From Gracilaria vermiculophylla (lineage: Eukaryota > Rhodophyta > Florideophyceae > Gracilariales > Gracilariaceae): DNA of 64,000 nt. Below the pieces are notes generated by a model that was not told where the DNA came from, did not search any database, and saw only the letters and a list, made by a program, of their open reading frames with translations. Shown here piece by piece: positions 61,483 through 64,000 of this stretch; the stretch's first letter is position 1, and every line of letters begins with the position of its first letter. The stretch lies in the NCBI GenBank assembly GCA_019155205.2, contig JAHNZQ020000308.1, positions 1,081,037-1,145,036 on the forward strand, given 5' to 3'. The translations under genes and the position numbers were made by a program.

Positions 61483-63096
61483 TTTCTCCTCAGGGGTTGA
61501 GCCGTTGGTCCACTTGGCTCTGCGACAAGGGCGTGTTGACCCCCGTGAGACAATATTGATCGGCCAATTCGTGGAACGACCTGCTAACTTTAGGCACTAA
61601 CCGTAAGCGTCATGTATCACGAATTGCATGTCTCGAGTCTAAATTCCCAATCCCATCATTGACTAGTCGGTGAGCTAGAGCGAGGGGTAAGTGTCTTTCG
61701 CACGCCTTTGGGTGGGGGATAATAAGAAATTAAAAAATGTTTCCGTTCTGCATGCGTGGCGAGCCACCCTGCCACAAGTAGCATACCGAGGATGATTCAC
61801 CTCTCAACCACTGTATACTGCGCGATACGAACGGAATGAAAAAGTTGAACAGCTATCTGAATCGGTGGAGCTGAAATGGTGGTGGCGTCAGCGTATGTCC
61901 GATGCGGTAGAGCTTTCTTCATTTGTATTATTTGTCACCGCCCCTGATTCCGAGTGAAGTAGGGGCGTACACATCTCTTGATGCATGTGTTTCTTTTGGA
62001 GACGGTGGTAGAGTTTTCACGTCCGAACATCGGGATATATTTGACACAAATGATCTGTATGGCTCCCATTTCCTCTCGATATTGCATGAACACATCGTCT
62101 TCTTCAGGTAGGCTACTTCACGAGGCTCTTTACAATGTGCCAAATACACTGCGACTACACACTCGTGACGGCCAAGTCAAATCTAGACGGTGGAGATCTA
62201 CTTGCATTGGAGAGCATATTTGGTAGTATGGCCCACATTGACAGAATTCGCTCCACTACTGCAGTGCGGCCCGGAAATGGCTTCCACGATTGCGGCGCGA
62301 GAACTGTCATTCCATGCAAGCCTTGGAAGAGTGGTGGAAAGCGTCAAGTGCGATGGCACATTTCGGTGGTAGCGTTGCGAAGGGACCAGTGCACGACCAC
62401 GAGGAGCAGGACATTGCCCATGAGCCTTGCTCAACGATGGAGCTAACCTGTGTTTTCGTCGGGCGAGTAAAATCAACGGGAGACCTCGCGATCAGCCCTT
62501 ACAGAATTCGTCTTGCGTATCTGGTACCCAATGAATGGATCTCCTCTGGTTCATCTTCTCAAAATTGAGATCTGCTAAGATTCTTTTGTTTCAAACGCGA
62601 TCCTTCTGTGGGTGGGAGATATACCCTTTCCGATGTGGAAACAAATGCAGCCTGTGGAAGACCGAGAGCGGTCGTCAGTGTCCACTGCTGCATTGGTGAG
62701 AAAAGGCGCCTCTACTCCATTGAGAAGCACCGGCGTGGCGCTACGCGAGGGCAGAGAAGCCGTGGGCATGACGCCTCATGGTGCGGGATAGAGGAATTGA
62801 CATGTTGCAAAAAGTATGGCGCGCTGGCACCCACAGCGCAGGTGTTTCACGAACCGCAGCTCTTACAGTAGCATCACATTTGGACAAGCCGCTTGAATGT
62901 GGTGTTGCGAGCTCCTCACGCCGCCATGGGGCTGAGGATTGGATGGAACGACACACGACAGTTTAAAACGATCAATAATTTTCTCACGCTCACATATTAG
63001 TGTAGCCACTCCCCACCATGGCAACGAGCCACCACACAAAAGTTTCAGCAGTGCCCCTGTCTTCAGAAGCCGCGACTTTCTCACACCGAGCTCTCA
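61483..63096. other. Divergent intergenic region with a possible broken gene
   Basis: About 1.6 kb between the divergent membrane-protein and TPS genes. Between 62135 and 62568 three consecutive plus-strand frames read like protein in turn (DGGDLLALESIFGSMAH; ARELSFHASLGRVVES; MELTCVFVGRVKSTGD), as if a gene were broken by frameshifts. The rest is empty. Confidence 0.45.
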
Positions 63097-64000
63097 ATGA
63101 AGCCCACCCGTCCTCGTTCCCCTCCGTCGCTGTCTGGGACACCATCCGTGTCAGCTTCCAGCTCAGATACAGACGAGCTCGACGATGCCCGTCGTCAGAC
63201 AGAGGCTGAGATTCTCAGCAAGATCCACCGTTTGCATCTCCAACTTGAATCTGTTCGAGGTGAGCCGGTTGAAGATGACGATGACCAAGTACAAGGAAAC
63301 GGCTCGAGCATCGGAAGCAGGTCGTATACCAGACTCGACAATGCAGTTTCCCAGGGAAGACGAACCCCACGCCTGATTGTCGTCAGCAATCGACTGCCCG
63401 TCACTGTCTCAAAGACAGATACGGGAGAGTGGAACTTCCGAGTCAGTTCCGGCGGCCTGGTCAGTGCTCTTGCAGGTGTCAAAAACCAAATCCCGTTCAT
63501 CTGGGTTGGATGGACAGGGAGAGAGGTTGCCTCCGCTGAGCAAGAAGATATGAGAACTCGTCTCGTGGAAGAAATGAATTGCTATCCTGTTTTCCTGTCT
63601 GATGGAGATGCCAATCTCTTTTACAACGGCTTTTGCAATGACGTTCTGTGGCCTCTCTTCCATTACGTTCCGTTGCCCATCGTCTCCTCGGATGGTGAAC
63701 GCAAATTCGACTACAAGTACTGGGATGCTTATTCGCGAGCAAATCACCGTTTTGCAGATGCTGTGATGCAGTTGTACGAGCCTGGTGACCTTGTGTGGGT
63801 GCAAGACTACCATCTGATGCTGTTGCCTAGCCTTTTACGCAAACGAGTACGAGATGTGACCATTGGCTTCTTTTTGCACACTCCTTTTCCGAGTAGTGAG
63901 GTGTATCGCATTCTTCCCGTACGAAACCATGTGTTGCAGGGCGTTTTAGCGGCAGATCTGATTGGATTTCACACATATGATTACGCTCGGCATTTCTTGA
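63097..64000 (+). CDS. Trehalose-6-phosphate synthase-like GT20 enzyme, 3' truncated (possible floridoside-phosphate synthase)
   Basis: The first 301 residues; the gene runs off the window. After a Ser/Asp-rich N-terminal region (~90 residues) the GT20 domain begins RLIVVSNRLPV (92 onward). It shows RVSSGGLVSAL, FIWVGWTG, LFYNGFCNDVLWPLFHY, LVWVQDYHLMLLP (~233-245), GFFLHTPFPSSEVYR and ADLIGFHTYDYARHF, all standard for trehalose-6-phosphate synthases. The family joins UDP-glucose to glucose-6-phosphate. In the red alga Galdieria, TPS-like fusion enzymes instead make floridoside phosphate from UDP-galactose and glycerol-3-phosphate, so that role is a good alternative here. Whether a phosphatase domain follows cannot be seen. 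ATG 63097 is the first in this frame near the domain. Confidence 0.9.
   Translation, partial: MKPTRPRSPPSLSGTPSVSASSSDTDELDDARRQTEAEILSKIHRLHLQLESVRGEPVEDDDDQVQGNGSSIGSRSYTRLDNAVSQGRRTPRLIVVSNRLPVTVSKTDTGEWNFRVSSGGLVSALAGVKNQIPFIWVGWTGREVASAEQEDMRTRLVEEMNCYPVFLSDGDANLFYNGFCNDVLWPLFHYVPLPIVSSDGERKFDYKYWDAYSRANHRFADAVMQLYEPGDLVWVQDYHLMLLPSLLRKRVRDVTIGFFLHTPFPSSEVYRILPVRNHVLQGVLAADLIGFHTYDYARHFL

Overview
The window is nuclear DNA of a photosynthetic eukaryote with few introns. A red alga is the best guess. Reasons: a plastid-type fructose-1,6-bisphosphatase with a transit-like N-terminus and a redox loop; mitochondrial import, protease and ribosome genes; Golgi, spliceosome-assembly, Mediator-type and ERAD genes; mostly single-exon reading frames; and a trehalose-phosphate-synthase-like gene of the kind red algae use for floridoside. 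The genus cannot be settled from the sequence. The few introns found are short (68-110 bp), start GTAAG, GTATGT or GTACGT, carry a CTAAC/CTAAT branch site and end in CAG.

Layout. 1-8.3 kb: 5'-truncated Mrm1-like rRNA methyltransferase, BCS1-like AAA ATPase, GT92 glycosyltransferase, poly(A) polymerase. 8.3-11.2 kb: gene-poor. 11.2-21.2 kb: compact block with a CUE-Smr (Cue2/N4BP2-like) protein, DHRS1-like dehydrogenase, COG7, RLP24, mitochondrial bL35, TMEM120 and a BACK-domain protein with a damaged or unresolved 5' end. 21.2-24.4 kb: gene-poor, with a 100-N assembly gap between two copies of a 127-bp repeat. 24.4-32.9 kb: accessory-looking cluster of three related secreted cysteine-rich proteins sharing an unfamiliar C-terminal domain, plus a secreted Spondin_N protein. 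33.9-45.9 kb: STRAP (hidden 3' intron), NPL4, a four-exon KIX-domain (MED15-like) gene, an unknown helical protein, a PGAP4-like glycosyltransferase, tRNA-Ala(AGC), SAM50, plastid FBPase and an amino-acid transporter. 45.9-51.3 kb: gene-poor. 51.3-64 kb: ABCG half-transporter, AA15-like copper monooxygenase, IMP1 peptidase, an unknown GC-rich gene behind a 13-bp minisatellite, a type I membrane protein and the 5' part of a TPS-like gene.

Most of the genes are housekeeping. Five or six act in mitochondria (Mrm1, bL35m, SAM50, IMP1, perhaps the BCS1-like protein and the dehydrogenase). The most novel part is the secreted Cys-rich/Spondin cluster. It reads like a lineage-specific extracellular-matrix or cell-surface system: signal peptides, modular cysteine repeats, an acidic tandem-repeat spacer and a shared C-terminal domain. 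Three paralogues (one inverted) and the spondin protein lie within 8.5 kb. No transposase, CRISPR array or rRNA was seen.
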